This document shows positions 62,787 to 64,000 of a stretch of 64,000 nucleotides of DNA, piece after piece. The position numbers and the translations under genes are program-made. The notes under the pieces are model-generated. The model ran no database searches. It saw only the letters and a program-made list of their open reading frames with translations, and was not told the DNA's origin. This stretch comes from an uncultured Lactobacillaceae bacterium (GTDB taxonomy: Bacteria > Bacillota > Bacilli > Lactobacillales > Lactobacillaceae). The stretch spans positions 1-64,000 of the forward strand of contig CALYPJ010000005.1 of the NCBI GenBank assembly GCA_945273735.1, in the 5' to 3' direction. Positions within the stretch are counted from its first letter, which is position 1. Each line of letters starts with the position of its first letter.

Positions 62787-64000
62787 ATGGATCAAAAAAA
62801 TAATAATAATCAATACGTAATTGGTAAAGTTAAAAAGATTATATTTCGTAACTCAAAAGAACAATTTTTTATTGTTTCAGTTGAAATTTCTGAATTATCT
62901 TTTGATTTTCCTGATTCAGAAATTACAATTACTGGTATACTTCCTGGATTAGCTGAAGGCTTAGCTTATAAGTTTTTTGGTCAATTAACAACTCATCCTA
63001 AATATGGTCGACAATTTAAAGCAGCTACTTTTGAATTGGTGAATGAACCTAATGATCCGCAAGCGGTAGTTAAGTTTTTAGTTTCTCGTGAATTACCAGG
63101 AATTGGTGAAAAAACAGCTCAAAAGATTGTTAATAAATTAGGAGTAAATGCTGTTGATAAAATCATTAATGATATTCATTGTTTAGATGGACTTAAAATT
63201 AATTCTGAACGTCAAAAACAAATTCGAAAGAAATTAACGGAAGATGTTGAATTAAATCAAGTTCTTTTAGCATTTAGTCGTTTTCATATTTTACAATCTG
63301 CAGCAATTGATGCTTATAATCTTTATGGATTAGAAGCAATTAACATTTTAAATGACAATCCTTATTATTTTCTGGGAAGGATAGTTCGCCTTTCATTTAA
63401 CCAAATTGATCAATCATGCAAAATGTCACAATTAGATGTTAGTGAACCTGAAAGAATTACTGGAGCGCTAAAATGGGTAGCCACTGAAATGATTGGCCGT
63501 TCAGGAAGTACCTTAATTGAAAAAGAACGAGTTTTGAAAAATACTTATTGGGTTTTAGGAGAAAATAATGGTATCAATGTTGATGAAGGATTAGTTGCGA
63601 AATGTTTAGAAGAAAATGATGAAGATTTCTTTTCCTTTCAAGATCAGTATGTAACTACTTCAGAGTATGCTCAATATGAAAATGAGGTTAGCTCAGCAAT
63701 TATTAATTTAAATTATCCTCTAAAAAATAATAAGAAAGCAATTGATAGTGAAATTAATGATTTTGAAAAAAGAGTAAATATTAAACTTGATAATTATCAA
63801 ATTAAGGCAATAAAAAATGCCTTTTTTAATAATTTAAGTATCATTACGGGCGGACCAGGAACAGGAAAGACGACTATTGTTAAGGCAATAATTGAAATTT
63901 TTGCTAATTTGCATAATCTGGATTTAAAAGCGCAAGCACAAGAAGAAAGTTCGGGAATTTTATTAACAGCTCCAACCGGAAAAGCAGCAAAGGCTTTAAG
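62787..64000 (+). CDS. recD2: RecD2-type ATP-dependent DNA helicase, 5' part (cut by the window end)
   Basis: An open frame runs from ATG at 62787 to the end of the window (404 codons so far). The N-terminal OB domain (YVIGKVKKIIFRNSKEQFFIVSVEI) is followed by the RecD2-specific helix-hairpin-helix part ELPGIGEKTAQKIVNKLG. It ends near Walker A IITGGPGTGKTTIVKAI and the following motif TAPTGKAAKAL. The RecD2 family unwinds DNA 5' to 3' and helps resist DNA damage. The remaining helicase motifs lie outside the window. Confidence 0.92.
   Translation, partial: MDQKNNNNQYVIGKVKKIIFRNSKEQFFIVSVEISELSFDFPDSEITITGILPGLAEGLAYKFFGQLTTHPKYGRQFKAATFELVNEPNDPQAVVKFLVSRELPGIGEKTAQKIVNKLGVNAVDKIINDIHCLDGLKINSERQKQIRKKLTEDVELNQVLLAFSRFHILQSAAIDAYNLYGLEAINILNDNPYYFLGRIVRLSFNQIDQSCKMSQLDVSEPERITGALKWVATEMIGRSGSTLIEKERVLKNTYWVLGENNGINVDEGLVAKCLEENDEDFFSFQDQYVTTSEYAQYENEVSSAIINLNYPLKNNKKAIDSEINDFEKRVNIKLDNYQIKAIKNAFFNNLSIITGGPGTGKTTIVKAIIEIFANLHNLDLKAQAQEESSGILLTAPTGKAAKAL

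Overview
The window is chromosomal DNA from a low-GC Gram-positive bacterium, most likely a lactobacillus in the broad sense. The DNA is strongly AT-rich and Shine-Dalgarno sites are of the AAGGAGG type. Gene order follows the Firmicutes pattern (rpe / rpmB / asp23-fakA-recG-plsX-acpP ... rnc-smc-ftsY-ylxM-ffh-rpsP-khpA-rimM-trmD-rplS). Several families are typical of lactobacilli: a DUF915 hydrolase, a DUF1831 protein, a PepD C69 dipeptidase, a WxL-like surface protein and an MntH-UspA pair. No species is claimed. The window starts inside a probable PASTA-kinase gene and ends inside recD2. No rRNA, tRNA, CRISPR array or intact insertion sequence was seen.

Layout. 1-12.5 kb: pentose phosphate epimerase, ribosomal protein L28 on the minus strand, fatty-acid kinase FakA, RecG, PlsX and ACP, then a complete oligopeptide permease operon (oppDFBC, with oppA behind its own promoter). 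12.6-20 kb: RNase III, SMC and the signal recognition machinery (FtsY, YlxM, Ffh). 20-23.2 kb: a decayed island with two pseudogenes, an ABC exporter and an Rgg/MutR-type regulator, next to an intact minus-strand sugar-porter gene. 23.3-29.8 kb: the rpsP-rplS ribosome/tRNA operon, two small conserved proteins and a heterodimeric multidrug ABC exporter. 29.9-39.5 kb: an accessory region with an unrecognised glycoside-hydrolase-like protein, a DUF915 hydrolase, an aldo/keto reductase, a large leucine-rich-repeat surface protein, an NfeD-like/SPFH pair, a Nudix hydrolase and a glycerophosphodiesterase. 39.6-42.8 kb: an RpiR-type regulator, a gap of about 690 bases that may hold a small RNA, a second aldo/keto reductase and a DedA protein. 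42.9-46.2 kb: an FMN riboswitch controlling RibU together with its own ECF module. 46.2-50.6 kb: a BRCT-like small protein, MntH-UspA, a FetAB-like exporter and a small membrane protein. 50.7-64 kb: T-box-controlled ileS, a DHA2 drug exporter, PepD, a TelA/XpaC pair, and an mtnN / cysteine desulfurase / DUF1831 / mnmA / phosphatase / recD2 series.

How the genes work together. Most of the window is housekeeping: lipid synthesis, protein targeting, ribosome and tRNA maturation, genome maintenance. Transport genes (peptides, sugar, riboflavin, manganese, iron or another metal, drugs) are interspersed, as expected for an auxotrophic, nutrient-scavenging organism. The cysteine desulfurase next to mnmA suggests local sulfur supply for tRNA 2-thiolation. 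The riboflavin transporter cluster is unusual in carrying a complete ECF energising module behind the FMN riboswitch.

The most interesting observations are these. (1) Three separate genes (rnc, a BRCT-like protein and an 83-aa membrane protein) have a consensus -10 box six or seven bases before the start codon and no Shine-Dalgarno site, so their mRNAs look leaderless. (2) The riboswitch-controlled ribU-ecfA-ecfA'-ecfT cluster has a second perfect hairpin behind the riboswitch terminator. (3) There is a compact promoter/mini-ORF/terminator unit in the 40.5-41.2 kb gap. (4) An Rgg regulator and an ABC exporter have decayed together. All of these come from reading the sequence only; no database search was possible.
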